DNA of 64,000 nucleotides from Tomocerus qinae. Lineage: Eukaryota; Arthropoda; Collembola; Entomobryomorpha; Tomoceridae. Shown one piece after another: positions 1 through 14,400 of the stretch. The notes beneath the pieces were generated by a model, which did not search any database, was not told where the DNA came from, and worked only from the letters and a program-made list of their open reading frames with translations. The stretch spans positions 64,825,884 through 64,889,883 of the forward strand of contig CM034547.1 of assembly GCA_020055645.1 (NCBI GenBank). Reading direction: 5' to 3'. The translations under genes and the position numbers were made by a program. Within the stretch, counting starts at the first letter, position 1, and the number at the start of each line of letters is the position of its first letter.

Positions 1-281
1 TTTCATGTGGTCATTTTATGTACTTTCAAAAAGGGTCAGAGCAGATGCAGATGCATTTATATGTTATGCAAGCAGCCCACAATAATCACTGTACTATTAC
101 AACAACTTACTCTACTATGTACTTAACAAAACAAACTATTAACCTACCCAACCAGAATATTTTAATAGCATTTGTCCGACGCGATGTCATGTAGTGGATC
201 ATGATATACCAGAAGGTAAGCATCTTGCATTATTATACACTGACAATGAGCAGACAATTATTTATTGGAATCTATTAAATG

Positions 282-290
282 CTAAATAAG
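282..290. repeat. Left 9-bp target-site duplication of E1
   Basis: CTAAATAAG directly abuts the GGTATCAGC end of E1. The same nine bases recur at 1034-1042. Confidence 0.92.
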
Positions 291-502
291 GGTATCAGCA
301 GATAATCTCCCGTACTAGAAAATCTCCCCTATTGGAAAATCTCCCCGTTGGACAATCTCCCTATTGGAAAATCTCCCCGTTAGACAATCTCCCTATTGGA
401 AAATCTCCCCGTTAAACAATCTCCCTATTAGAAAATCTCCCCGTTAGACCAGCTAATCTCCCCGGTATGAGAATTAAGGAGAAACGACAGAACGAAAATC
501 GA
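291..502 (+). repeat. E1 left arm: inverted repeat with 16-bp tandem units
   Basis: After the tip there are about ten units that start AATCTCCC. Two unit types alternate: AATCTCCC(C)TATTGGAA and AATCTCCCCGTTRGAC, giving a 32-bp higher-order period. The array ends with a longer unit containing CCAGCT, then a non-repeated stem of about 40 bp ending AACGAAAATCGA. The arm is the reverse complement of 822-1033 with only a handful of differences outside the tips. Confidence 0.93.
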
Positions 503-739
503 AACTATAAAACTTAGTAATTTGAGACATAGAGGTGGATCGGACATGGGAATGATGAGACTATGAGATTCCAATAATGTAATGGAAAACTGCACATTGT
601 TTACCTGTACTTGAAGTAAACTGTTTGTCCTTCTACTGTTTCAAAAATACTTACATCCAATTATTATTTGTATTTGCTATTAATAAATACCAAAACTAAT
701 GCACAAAAAGCAATATATTTGCTGCCCGCCCCAAATTGC

Positions 740-822
740 TAGTAAAGGAAGGAACTAGGATAAGAAAAAATGGTATAAACGAGATTGGTCACTACTATTA
801 ATTACTTGATAATAATATGTAT
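740..822 (+). repeat. Core module of E1, shared with E2 and E3
   Basis: The segment from TAGTAAAGGAA through GAGATTGGTCACTACTATTA to TTGATAATAATATGTA is repeated in E2 (about 11183-11263, same orientation) and in both arms of E3 (about 37715-37780 and, inverted, 38044-38130). It is single-copy within E1 and E2 but lies inside the inverted arms of E3. It is the longest sequence shared by the two array types. Confidence 0.85.
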
Positions 823-1033
823 CGATTTTCGTTCTGTCGTTTCTCTTTATTTCTCATAGCGGGGAGATTAGCTGGTCTAACGGGGAGATTTTCTAATAGG
901 GAGATTGTCTAACAGGGAGATTTTCCAATAGGGAGATTGTCTAACGGGGAGATTTTCCAATAGGGAGATTGTCCAACGGGGAGATTTTCCAATAGGGGAG
1001 ATTTTCTAGTACGGGAGATTTTCCGACGTATTC
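822..1033 (-). repeat. E1 right arm: inverted repeat with 16-bp tandem units
   Basis: This mirrors 291-502 unit for unit, reading GGGGAGATT-type heads on the + strand. The outer tip differs (GACGTATTC instead of the complement of GGTATCAGC). The near identity of the two arms implies either recent insertion or ongoing conversion between arms. Confidence 0.93.
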
Positions 1034-1042
1034 CTAAATAAG
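1034..1042. repeat. Right 9-bp target-site duplication of E1
   Basis: CTAAATAAG directly follows the GACGTATTC end of E1 and is identical to 282-290. Confidence 0.92.
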
Positions 1043-4000
1043 TAGCTTGTACTTATGTAAGGAAATTTACCACACTATATTTACATGTGTATCATCCATA
1101 TACACTTATATTTGTTAAGCTAGGTACAAATAGTTTCCTATACATATAATTTTTATCTCAAGTTATAAAAGATATACGACCCAAGTTGGGAGAAAGAGTT
1201 AAATAAATACACAATTGTTTTTCATTGCCATTGTGAATAAGTTAATTTTTCCATCCCTCCAGATATTCCAGCACTTAATAGAATATGATCTATAATTAAT
1301 GATACAGATACTAATGGATATCCAATAGCAGATATACTGGTATACATTGTTTTCGATCGATCTATCTCTAATTTATACACAGTTGATCGGAATACTATAT
1401 ATCGTTAATAAGTGTGGACGCAAATAGGTAAAATCTGTGGAGAATAGTGAAACAATGAAATATACATTAATATATAAGATGCCTAAGTGCTACTAGGTAA
1501 ACCAACATAACAGTTAGACTTAACCAAAGGTATTTCTATATCTGGCTTTTTTACTACTAGATATAGTACTGTCAGCCATAAAGTCGAGAAAATGGGTCAG
1601 TCAACCAACGAATCAAACAAAAGCAGCCAACCGATTCGCGATACTGTTTCCTTCATAGTTTCTAGTATACCATAGTAATTTTCCATTCCGTAAATTATAC
1701 TATAAAAAGAATACATTATTGTTAGCATGGAGTCGTATAGCTGAGGACTGAGCAAATATAATAAAATGACTATTTTCTAGTTTGTATTCCAAGTGTGAGT
1801 ATTTATGTATTGTATTTCGTCTGTACAATGTAGAAATGTTAGCATATTGCCCTGTAGATTTCCTCAGTGAGCTCCTGCTTCTTTTCTCTTGCATACAGAG
1901 ATAGCAGTAAAAAAATTACATTTTCTAAAAGGCAAACTCTTGAGTGTTCTTCGCGCAAAGAAATTACAAAAACTTTTATAATGTATCTAACTTTAATGTA
2001 GTAACATCATCTTCTGTGCAAATGAAAATGCAAAGGAGCTATGTTATACAACAGATTGCTATACATCTTAAGTAGCAATAATCTCACCATTCTAAGAACA
2101 GTCCCCACACTAATGGTTATCTATGCTATATAAACTTACAATATCTCTGTGGGTTGGATAGGTACAATTATATAACATGACCATACTAGACAAGGTAAGA
2201 GTTAAGTAGCAATCTCTACAAAATAAAAGAGTTTACAAAGACACAAGGTACCTACTACAATGCCATTTGGATGATGATGAGCGTATACAAGTTTTACTAT
2301 AACTTTAAATGATGACACAGTGATAAAAAATCCGTTAGCTTCCTTCTGGCACATTCTACATATGAATTGGTAGTCTCTGGCTATGTTATCTTTCCATTAT
2401 GTATCTCACCACAACGTACTTTTTGCATGGCACTTTGTTGAAATCTAGTCACTAGTGAAAGAGCTTACATAACCCAATATTTTTTACTGTCCTATTGGCC
2501 GAAACTCTATTATTGTTATTTTATCACATAACATTAAACAAAGCAAAGTCACAAAATGATAGTTGTTATGTCATTAGGACGTACAGTAAGCTTACAATTA
2601 CATTGTGTTCAACACTAAATAAATATCTGCAATAAACTAGGTACACACTATGCTATGTAATACACCTCAGCTTTCTCTAATACTTACTTGCCACTTTTTT
2701 AGTAACATAAAAATGTAGATAGCTAAATAAGTTGACACAGTAATATCCAAGATAGTACAAGTTAGATCATCTTCATTTCATTCAATGTTTTAATTTCTTA
2801 GCAGGGATCCGCACTACAACTAAATTCCATTCCTATTAGCTTGTAATATTATGCTTAACTATCTCATCTTTCAATTCCTCCTCGACGACGTAAACAATCC
2901 AGTTTGGCTACTTTCGTTTAAGGGGCAAAAGTACAATAATTTTCTAGCAAACTTTTGTGTAACTCGTCACGTTTAGCATAACTACAAAAGTTACTGCTAC
3001 ATGTGTTTCCTTCTACAGAGCAGTTTTTCTATCAACAAAATTGACAATAAACAATAATTTTATTAACGTTTCTCCCAATAAAACGTATTTATTACTCAAA
3101 ATATTACAGCACTTCAGGTTGTCTGTTTTGAGTTCATGTTAAAAAAATAGCTACCTACTGTTAACACTTGTATATATAGGTAAACTTCTAGTGCACATAT
3201 TTATTTAAACCAACGAAATTAATTAACTATCACAGACTTGTTTGGAGAGTTACAAAAGTCCTGAGTTTAAAGAAATTTAAAAAATTGAAATATTTATTAG
3301 AAATGGAATAAGTTTGGATAGGCACAGCAAAGTAATTTGATTGAAAGGTGTAGATAGCAGCCTAGATTGGTTTAATTTTAGTAGTCCATGTTGCTTCATA
3401 TAGATAAATGTCTAGATGTAAAGTATACATACTTATCCGCTAGGTACACATAGCATTGGCATTGTGTAAAGAAATGGCCAAGTAACCTATATTAAACGTT
3501 ACAAAAATGTAGTAATGGGTGGGCACTTGCTATCAGAAGTAAATAGTTACTTTTTACATACAACTGGGCTACTATAAATAAAATATATACAAGTGAAACA
3601 GGACTGGGGCAGAATAGCAATAAGTTACCTCCTCCGAGAAAGGAAAACTGACAGTGAGACCGAAATGAACTTAAATTACATGGATCGATGCGGCCTATTT
3701 ACCTAATGCGGTGCCCCACTTGCCTACAGTCCCCTTTTCGCAACCTCTACCTTAAAACATTAGTAGATCGTAGGTTAGTTTTCCTTTTATATACTTCTTC
3801 ATATACTTTCTTCTCATGTAATAATCAATTACCTACATTTTGCATACTTATTCACATAACAGTCATTACAGGACCTACGAATATTTAACCATAATAGATT
3901 CACTTTCTTCACACACTCCTCTCAAACATTAACTCTGCTTTTGTTAGTAGGCAATAATCTATTCGTTATGCTGAGTTAATACATTTAGGCCAACTTCAAA

Positions 4001-7000
4001 TATAAAACACATATAATGCTATGTAATTGCATTTCCGTGCTTTACATGCCATAAATGTATTTCCACACAGACACGATAGCCTTAAAGTACTACCATCTAG
4101 CACTATATATTTCACCTGTACCTAATGTACCATTTTAACCTCAAGCAAAAGTGAAACGTATAAGTACAGATAGAATGCTGATAAAAACATTTTTTCAACG
4201 TCTATATCGGTTTTCCACGTTTGACCTACTCAAGTAGAGAAGTTCGGAATTTTTTCAACGTTCACGACCAGGAGAGAAACGAATTATTCTACAGCTTGCT
4301 ATAAATGTTCATCATGCATGTATACATACAGAATTTCCCTTTTGTAGCATTGCGATTTTATTCACCATTAAAATTCACCTACATTTTCTCTTCAGGAGCA
4401 AATACATTTACTTCAAACAGAACCTGCCACAATTTAGATATTCAACATGTAAAACATTCTAAAACCATTTTTAATGTCTTTGTATTCAGAATTATGAGGG
4501 TAAACAAGAGCATTTCCCAAAAGTGACATCATGCAATGCCCAATCATAAATCATGCATTTTTAAACTTCAGGGTTCATCGTAAGTTTTCAAAATGAAAAT
4601 CTCAAGTATGAAAACTGAGTTATCATGTACAGGAATGATAAACTGTGAATTATGTTGAATACAAAATAAATCTTGAAAAGGTTCTCAAAATAGTAAGGCT
4701 AATCAAAGCTGATAAAATTGAAGATGAGATTTACATTGAGTAGAAAGGATAAACACGAAGATTTGCATATAGTTGTATGAGAATGCATAGAGATCAGGTG
4801 AGTATTATTGACAGAATAATATGATTATAGTTTTGGTTTATGGTTATAGTTGGTGAGTCAGTAGTATTAATACAAATACTACGATGGATAATGGGACAGG
4901 CACTACCTTCAGTCAGAATAGAGTATATAGAAGCTGCATAGTTTATGATATCATTAGATACTATATTGAATTATCCTTGACACGGATCAGCATAAAAGCA
5001 AGCAACTCTTGCGTGGCTTGCTATCACTTATATCTCATTTTCTTCGTTCATTCAGTATATGAGCATAGAATGATATTTAATAACAGAGTGGCACCACAGA
5101 ACACAACAAATAGGCAGTTGAAGCCAAAGAGAGTCCTATTCAACATCTTTCTATGTTATCAGATCTCACCTGAGTCCTTACCTACCTCAGTCAACATTTT
5201 TCATGTTGGTTATTGCTTGACTATAGATATACGATTCCCACTCTCATGATCATGGAATGAATTGAGTAGTAATTTAGTAAGTAGTGGCAATAGCAATGCC
5301 AATGCAATTTGCAATAGTTTCTTTAACGAGACAATGTGTTCTGACAAACAATGCTATAAAAGACAAGGCAAGCAAACCACGACAGAGAAGACAGCCTCGA
5401 CGACTCAACCTAGCCAATCTATTCAATAAGCCTTTATAAATGGCCAAGTTTTACCATATCAATCCTTATATTCGTCGTACTATGCTTTGCCATGTTGAGT
5501 TAATTCATTCTTGCCATTTTACGTGGCTACTTTACAATCCTCTCGAGTTGTTTGACTGCTCTTAGTCTCGTCTGACTTGGTTTGGTTAAACTGGTCTATT
5601 CCACAACATTCTAGTAGATTCGATAAACACCATTATTCGAGATTTTTTCACTCGATGTAAAATCTGTAACCCACCATGTAATTTGGATAAGATTCCTCTC
5701 CCAGCACATACAGAGATGTATTAGCACAAGTAGCGTTAGCGTAAATGCTCATCAGCTTACTACAATACACAGACAGACACTTGTATGTCAGCCATTGTAG
5801 AAATACCGTTACCCTACCGCACCGGAGACTCTCTAAATGCACATCACTTGCTCTCCTCAACCTCCTCAGGTAGGAAATTACTGTAACAATAATGAATATA
5901 TATTATATGCACATCCATTTCTCTACTTATACCCTAAATAGTCTACTAATACCTGTTACTTATCCCTGACGATCTCCTCTTTTCCCTTACACTAATAACA
6001 CTTATCTCTATGCAATGTTATTATGCATATACATCCATCATTACGCAATCTCAGATGTGTGAATAGAGAATACTCCTCAATACACATCTGTCTAAATTAG
6101 CGCCTATACACATCATGAGATTTCAATCTGCAAAATACATTCGCTACTGATTAGTGATTGCTGAACTGTCTCATGCGGTTTCTTGCTTTGATTAGAATGA
6201 AACGCCATTTTTATTTGACGAAAGTGATGCAATAATTCACCTGTGTGATTTCCACTACCACCAATTACTACTACTGTTGAAATGCCGAAAAATACAGCTA
6301 ACACAGACAAATATATTGTACATACTGCAGCAATTTAAATGCATAAGTACACATTAAATCTGCTCTCCTGAACTAATTTTGTCGATCCTGCTTCTCTTTT
6401 GCAATACAAATTCAATATGAGCTTTAATTCATGGTATGTAACGCAACAATTTTATTGGCGACTACTGCGATTTGATTTCCTTCGTTGAGTACACTATTAA
6501 TTGCTACGAAGCTATAAATATCTGATGTTAATATGATAAGTTTTATAGACTGATGTTATATCCCAAATGTAATGCTATTATGCAGTTAAATGCAATTTGA
6601 ATACTAATCAAACGTGACCATGTAGGGGCAGTAGGGAGTACATATAACTTTTTCAATGTCATCAATACGTAATGATTCAATGATAATTGCTATTTACAGT
6701 ATTGGCCCTCCCATTGGTAATCGGTAATTTAGAGTCGATGCAACTCAGTTGTATTTGCATTGTATGTAACGATGTTGTTTAAAGATTGGGCTTTGATAGC
6801 ACGTGAAAATGACCTCGACCTTTTTCTTTTAATTTATGAAGAATCATATTTATTTATTGCTTGAATTCAATCGAGCGTGTCAACGAATGATAAATACATA
6901 AGTGAACATTTAAATTGGACTGACGATGTAGATGTAGACTACTAAATAATTTCTAACCAGTTTACTGTTGCTATATTTGTAGCCCAGTTAGTAGCTCCAC

Positions 7001-8557
7001 TTTGTAAAATGCGTAAACACAACGGGACAAGGTAGATGGACACACGGAGATTGTAAACAAGACTAGCCACGGAGGTTTATAATAAATGCATGATGTTGCG
7101 ACCTATCTCTTTGAACATTTGGCGATTGTATAACCTTAAAGGAAAGTAAGAGCAAACGGCAATTTCCTATTTAGTAAGGTTTCCTTTTGTTGCCTTCACG
7201 ATTCAAATGAATTGCCAAATCAGAAAAAACTACGACTAAATAAACCAACTAGAAAATCCAGGTAAGGTTAAGCCATTGCTTTCCTCCTATTTCGTATGCA
7301 CTTCGATTAGCGATCAATATCGAAGCCACGTGGCCAATGAACAAGGACATGCGAAACCTTTGGAAGGCCGGTAACAGATTAGGAAATTACTAGTTCAGTT
7401 GTTTCGTTCCGTATACTATGCGGTCGTCTAGTATTACCGGCTACGATTACCACCTACTGTCTTGCTGCACACGACTCAACCGAACTCCAGCTTTGCCTTT
7501 TAACTTCTGCCGGACTTCAGAGCCGTAAACAATAACATTGGTAAACAAAGCCAATGAAATACTTAACTGGATTAAGTATTTCGAATTGCACTCCTACCTC
7601 TCCACTCCCACATCTGCCACTAATAGCATAATGATATTTAGTTTTCGTTATCATGCAACAAAAATTTAAGTCCCATTTCCATGCAAGCGTAATTAATTAA
7701 TCCCTACGTTTTATGAATCCCTGAATTTAATCTAATAAACCTAGGTAGCTACAGATATAAATAAAACCGGATAAGTATGGACTATGGCTATTTAGCGACG
7801 GAAGGAACGCTATGGCATTTGTCCTTGTGATACAGCTTAGGTGTACATACAATTCTATACATGTTTTTATTTATCCGTTTGTATTAGACTTCAGTTGTCT
7901 TTGTCGACTCTCAACGTGTAAATGTAATTATGAATGTCACACAGAAATGGTATCCCTTTAATTAAATACGCAGCAGTACATAAAACGTGTCTCTCCACGT
8001 TTAGTATTCACATAGGTACTACATTAGTAGCATGAATTCATTATGATCTCTTCTACCAATACAGAGTTAACAAACAAGCAAGTAAAGAACTCGACAAAAG
8101 CAAAAGGCTGTACCTAATATCGTCACGTTGAGTTTCCATAATAGAATGTTTACTTTTTATTGAGTATAAAAAGTAATGAATTCCTATAATTCCTTGAAAA
8201 GCTTTCTCTGAAGTGTACTTTCCTAATTACTTAAACATACCTAAGCATGAAAGAAGATATGTCTATGAAAAGAAATAATATTTCAGGGTGACCTTGCAAT
8301 ACTAATGAGCTTAAACAAGTACTAGAACTTAGGTAGGATTAATTAATAATTGCAAAGTTTGCAGATTCGTCGAAGAAATAATCATTGACTGTAGATGCTT
8401 TACAAGTTGCATGCTGTACATCAAGTACTACCTTGGTAGGAACTAATTAGTATTTCTAGACAAATATTTTGTAATTAAGTTTACAAAAAGAGTAAATACA
8501 ATAGATTGGGTATGAATGACAGGTTGACAGCTAATTCTGTAGATAGAGCGAACGTTA

Positions 8558-9022
<465 letters not shown>

Positions 9023-10728
9023 TTAGCTGAGCTGTGATAGGTAAAATATGTAATAAACAGTAAATAGCACGTCTAACCAGATGCAAATCAATAAAAACAA
9101 AATTATTGAGAAACAGAAACTCAATAAAGTTTTATGAACACTGCAGTGCTTTTTTGCTCTAGTTATTTCTCTGTAGGTAGGGAGCATGAAAATGGTTGGG
9201 AATGCTATGCTGTTATGACATCGCATGCTTAGCTTTTGGCCAACTACACGGTAAGGTTCAACAAAAACTTGTATATTCTTACCTACATTGTGGATTACCT
9301 CAATAGTATACAAATATACTGCATACACAGATAGCTGTACCTTATATACCTTTTCGTTGTACTTTAAAGAATCGAAGTGAGAGTAGAAGGGATACAGACT
9401 GCTATATGCTAAAGTACTCTGGAGTAGTCCTACAGCCAGGTGCATGTCTTATAGTAATGTAGTAATATTTTCCACATGTTATTATTATTACACTGAACAG
9501 CTAAGATTTCCCTTCAATAAAACAGATATGATACTCGCACATGACATGAGACTCTGTACCAACGACACTATAAAGTATACAGACAGCAACTGTTACTAAC
9601 CATTTATTTACCCGTTTGCTTTTCTCAACGGAACACTGTTCCTGCTCAAATACCATTCAAAATAACTCCTCGAAGGAACCCTAGAGAAAATCTGGACTAT
9701 ATACCTACAAAATCAAGGTTTACCCCAACTTGATGAAGGGGTCGATTAAATAAAGCCCCATGTCAATGTCAAGGCACAATTATGCTTATACGCTGTTTTC
9801 TCATACACACTTAGGAATTTAAGGAAAGAGAAATTTCATAGAAATATCGTTCCAGTTCCCAGAATCGATCACCTTCCCCTTTGCCTATCCCAATTTAATG
9901 AAATATTCAAAGCCAACTGAATTGCTTCCCATTTTTTATCTTACCATATCAGACACTTCAAACTGTGCAGGGATTTAAATTTTTTTTATCTTACCAATGA
10001 CTGAACTAAATAACGTATGCTGTGTGCATTACTGCTATTCTACTTTACAAATCAGAAATCATCCAATTTCATTACAAGGGATTTGCACTTAGGTACTTCC
10101 TCAAAACAGCTAGTTGATTGCAAATTATTGCTATGTGTGCAGATAAATCAAACCCTTCCTCATCATTTCGTCTTATTTACTATTTCAGTCTAGTCACTAG
10201 CAGTTTTATCGTAAAAAATACAAACTCATAATCTTAGTTAAAATCACAAGAAAAATGTGACCTACATTCAGCACATTAATAGCACAGGTTTAGTCTACTA
10301 GTCCTTTAGCAGGAGCAATAAAGTCATATTGCAAAATCATTGCAAGAAAACGTGCATTAGGAACATAGTTTGTATGTGTGGACCATGTGTGTGGGATGTG
10401 GGAATGGCTGAATTCATGGCAGATCGTAAGCACAATAGTATATGCAGTGGGATTTAGCATAATGAAAAGATAACAGTACTGATTCGTAGTTGAATTTAGG
10501 TAGTAGTATTCTATGTACGGCATAACGCTATATGGGAACTTGTCTGCTATTTTAGGTACTTGGACTGTACGTATAGAGTGAATTAGTACAAGAAAACAAA
10601 AGTTCCATTCAGTGGTATTCTATACAGGCATCTGCATTCTGCACGCTCCAAGTTTACACTTAAAACATCTCTCAAAGAATCAAACACTAAAAGAAAAGTA
10701 ACGTGACTTAAGCGTTCGTATATAGAGT

Positions 10729-10940
10729 GAATACGTCGGAAAATCTCCCGTACTAGAAAATCTCCCCTATTGGAAAATCTCCCCGTTGGACAATCTCCCT
10801 ATTGGAAAATCTCCCCGTTAGACAATCTCCCTATTGGAAAATCTCCCCGTTAGACAATCTCCCTATTAGAAAATCTCCCCGTTAGACCAGCTAATCTCTC
10901 CGGTATGAGAAATAAGGAGAAACGACAGAACGAAAATCGA
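10729..10940 (+). repeat. E2 left arm with alternating 16-bp units
   Basis: It has the same unit order as the E1 arm (AATCTCCC heads with alternating TATTGGAA and GTTRGAC tails) but opens with the GAATACGTC tip. It ends at the same AACGAAAATCGA boundary. Confidence 0.9.
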
Positions 10941-11263
10941 AACTATAAAACTTAGTAATTTGAGACAGAGGTGGATCGGACATGGGAATGATGAGACTAT
11001 GAGATTCCAAAAATGTAATGGAAAACTGTACACTGTTTACCTGTACTTGAAGTAAACTGTTTGTCTATCTTGTTTCAAAAATACTTACATTCAATTATTA
11101 TTTGTATTTGCTATTAATAAATACAAAAACTGGTGCACAAAAAGCAATAAATGTTTGCTGTTATAGCCCCTGCCCCAAATTGTTAGTAAAGGAAGGAACT
11201 AGGATGAGGAAAAATGGTATAAACGAGATTGGTCACTACTATTAATTACTTAATAATAATGTA

Positions 11264-11475
11264 TCGATTTTCGTTCTGTCTTTTCTCCTTATTTCTCATA
11301 CCGGGGAGATTAGCTGGTCTAACGGGGAGATTTTCTAATAGGGAGATTGTCTAACGGGGAGATTTTCCAATAGGGAGATTGTCTAACGGGGAGATTTACC
11401 AATAGGGAGATTGTCCAACGGGGAGATTTTCCAATAGGAGAGATTTTCTAGCACGGGAGATTATCTGCTGATACT
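11264..11475 (-). repeat. E2 right arm with alternating 16-bp units
   Basis: Reverse complement of 10729-10940 apart from scattered substitutions and the outer tip, which is of the GGTATCAGC type. Confidence 0.9.
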
Positions 11476-14400
11476 GCTGTATAGGATGTGCCTTACCAAC
11501 TATAATAGGAACGCAACGAAGCGCGACATAAAGAATATAGTCACATACATAGATTCACAATGCACACCCTCTGGAACCATTCAATAGTTGATATATGTCT
11601 ACAAAACACGCTGCAGACATAATATATGGTGTAGGTACCTTCAAATAGGTAGATGTGATGATGATGCGAAAATCTTTCTCTCCCTGCCTATAGAGTTGCC
11701 CACAAAAGAAGAGTAGAAAGAAGAATCTGCACATTTTACCTCTCATCGTGAGACTATTGTTGTGTACCTAAGTTGACTGAAACTAAACTAGACCAGACAG
11801 AGGGAATATTATTATAGCGTCTTCTGTAACAGCAGAAACCAAACCACTCTAGCACGTCAGTTCTTTTTCATCTTCTTTCGTTCAACAACCCGATAGGCAG
11901 TTATACAAATAATGCGATACTAATACTAACAAAATTCTGCACTATCTTTTTTTGTTGTGCATCTTCGCTTGCCTTTCTTCGCACTTATGATTTCCCGTTC
12001 GTCCGTAATGAAGCGATGAGCGTAAACATTCGTTAACGTAAACTATCTAAAAGCTCCATCATAATACACACAAGTTGTTTTGACCATACATCTGACGAAC
12101 ATAATTACTTACATGTAGTCTATAAGTGCATCTGTCGAAATACGGTAACTGGGGACTGTTATCTCAGACTCCTCACGAATCTTCTACAATGGCTATAAAT
12201 ATAATAAATACAGATTCGACTCCTCCATACTAATGCAATGAACCACTCATTCGATTCCATTTACTAATACAATTAGGGCTCACTGCAAATACGATAAAAC
12301 TCTAGTCAAATGTACGCTATAAAACAGATCTTCCTTTTAGTAATAGCATCCCACACGTACTTATACGTAACTTTTATGCCTACTTACTGTTACAGAGTAC
12401 TACATAACACTACTACTAATAGATACACATTACAAGCACAGCAATCACTTAATGCAACTCGATCTCCATCGCTAATGCCATACATACTTACTTATGCTAT
12501 CTGTTTGTTTTAATCTTGGCTTTAACTGTATCTCCTACACGCATTTTACTGTGCCAGTAAAAGTGGCTTCCATGAACTAGAACTCAATAGCCTAAAGATC
12601 TTCTCGGCAATTAGTAACAAGTAGGTATTCTCATATATACTTAACTCATTTTTGCACCTAGCTAACTACGACGTAACACAAAACTATCTACCTACATTCC
12701 TCTACTTAAATTGCATTCTAACGATCTGCTTCTACAGAATTCAAGAACAATAATGATAACAAAATAAGACCATTCCTGCTACAAAATCCTTAATGCTTAA
12801 ACTAAATCAGCTTAGCTTTCATAACATTCAAAAATCGCACAATTTTCGTATTAATTTGTTACACATTTTGTATATGAACTTTAGATGACTTTAGCCCTAT
12901 TACAATAAAGCTTAGCATAGACAACAAAACTCTTGCTCGCTTTTTTATTGTGTAATTGCTACATATTATGGGCACACATTTATAAAGTAAGGCACGAGTA
13001 GTAGTAAAGTGATAAGAGTTCCATAACGGATCGTGAAAGAGATAGGCGCGTTTCACATTTCAGTTGAATTTCGCTAACATAGATATCGAATGTATGTGTT
13101 ACAAAGTTACAAATAGGTGGGAAATATGTAAAAGCAAAATTATAGTTACAGGATGAAGGTGTTTGTTGCTCAGCGAGAAACAAAACAAAATGTCAGCAGC
13201 AACAATGGCAATGTTAAACAAACATGCATAATAATCTGTACAATGGAATTGTCATATTGAGTTCAATAGTAATACGTGACTATGTATTTATAGTAGATAA
13301 GTACTACTACTAGGCATGAGATAGGTTCATGATTTATAGAGAGGAGTACAATGTTTGTTTGTAGCAGGAGTTAATACCAAGAGTAGCCAGGTACAAAGTA
13401 TATTGCAGTTCATTCATTATTCACCGTAGAGTAGTACTCTGAATTCTGTTTCATATTATCAGTCGTCTGAGGAGAGGAATCCACTAGGACGCTAACCACA
13501 GCTATAGAGTAGGTTCGTTGATATGAATAGTAATTTAATAATGAAAGAGACTGGTAGAGAGCATGGAACTTTGCAAAAACGTGTACATCAGATTGGCGTA
13601 TAGAGAGATAATAGACTAGCATAGAAATACATTCCTTCAGCATAGAGCGCATTACAGATAAATACATCAACAGACTGCATAAAGAAGAGAAATCAGGTCA
13701 GAAAAAAAGGAATTCTTTTTTCACGCAAAAATGAAGACGATATCACTCGCCAATCTCATAACGCCAACCTAAGCCAACCACCCCACTCCTCATACATACC
13801 TCAACAAACGACTTCAGAATCAGCTCTAGTCTTCACTACCATAACATTCCTGACAAAAATACTAATCAGCTACAAAATAACTTACAATCTGGTGTGGTAA
13901 TACTAATATAATAATATTATTTCTAGTAAACAAGTAAACAATATACCAATGTGTGTGACATGAATCCAATCAAAGACACTGCCTGTTTACTACTAGTTCA
14001 CTCTATTGTATCCACACATACCAGTCAGTCACCACCACCAGCAGTAGACTATAGCATAATATTCTCATTATCCCTACTTATCCTCTGATTGCCAATTGCT
14101 TAATCATTGCATTTTGTTTACAGTGGCAAACATCATGTGATGTTGCTTTGAATTAAATAGGCTACCCCTCTCTCTCTTCTTTGTTTACTTGTCATATAGC
14201 TGCACTTTCAATAAATACATAGCAAAAGTACAAAACACATTTTATTATTGACATGCATAATTCATTGATGTTGTTCAATATCAGTTTGATCTCCATTATT
14301 GCACCCTATCTCGCAATATTAATCATTATTCAAGCAATATGCTAATTTTTTCATTTACCTGGAATGCTATCATCCTTCTTTAAAGCTTTCCTTGTTTCGC

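Larger units (their letters stand above)
291..1033 (+). mobile_element. Foldback DNA transposon E1, non-autonomous, 9-bp target duplication
   Basis: This 743-bp element has two inverted arms of 212 bp (291-502 and 822-1033) around a 319-bp core. It is flanked by a perfect 9-bp duplication, CTAAATAAG, at 282-290 and 1034-1042, which fixes both ends. The left end reads GGTATCAGC and the right end, on the opposite strand, GAATACGTC, so the extreme tips differ although the rest of the arms is nearly identical. Most of each arm is a subterminal array of 16-bp units. No transposase frame is present, so it must depend on another source. The 9-bp duplication and foldback design fit Mutator/FB-like elements; that assignment is inference. 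It lies in an intron of the MSK gene. Confidence 0.93.
10729..11475 (-). mobile_element. Foldback DNA transposon E2, same family as E1, core flipped
   Basis: This 747-bp element has 212-bp arms (10729-10940 and 11264-11475) and a 323-bp core. Arms and core are more than 90% identical to E1 by eye. The core and unique stem lie in the same + strand orientation as in E1, but the outer tips are exchanged: GAATACGTC is at the left and the GGTATCAGC-type tip (here ending GATACT) at the right. Directly adjoining 9-mers do not match (ATATAGAGT against GCTGTATAG); only an imperfect similarity a few bases away is seen. It sits in the 31.5-kb MSK intron, 1.9 kb upstream of the 219-nt exon in transcript order. 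The strand given follows the tips. Confidence 0.9.

Noticed and set aside
291-1033. Regularly spaced short repeats that could suggest a CRISPR array
   Set aside because: The units are contiguous 16-mers with no unique spacers, occur as inverted arms with a target duplication, and lie in an animal intron.
4884-5249. 121-codon + strand frame
   Set aside because: The length is within chance expectation for this composition, and it has no motif or splice context.
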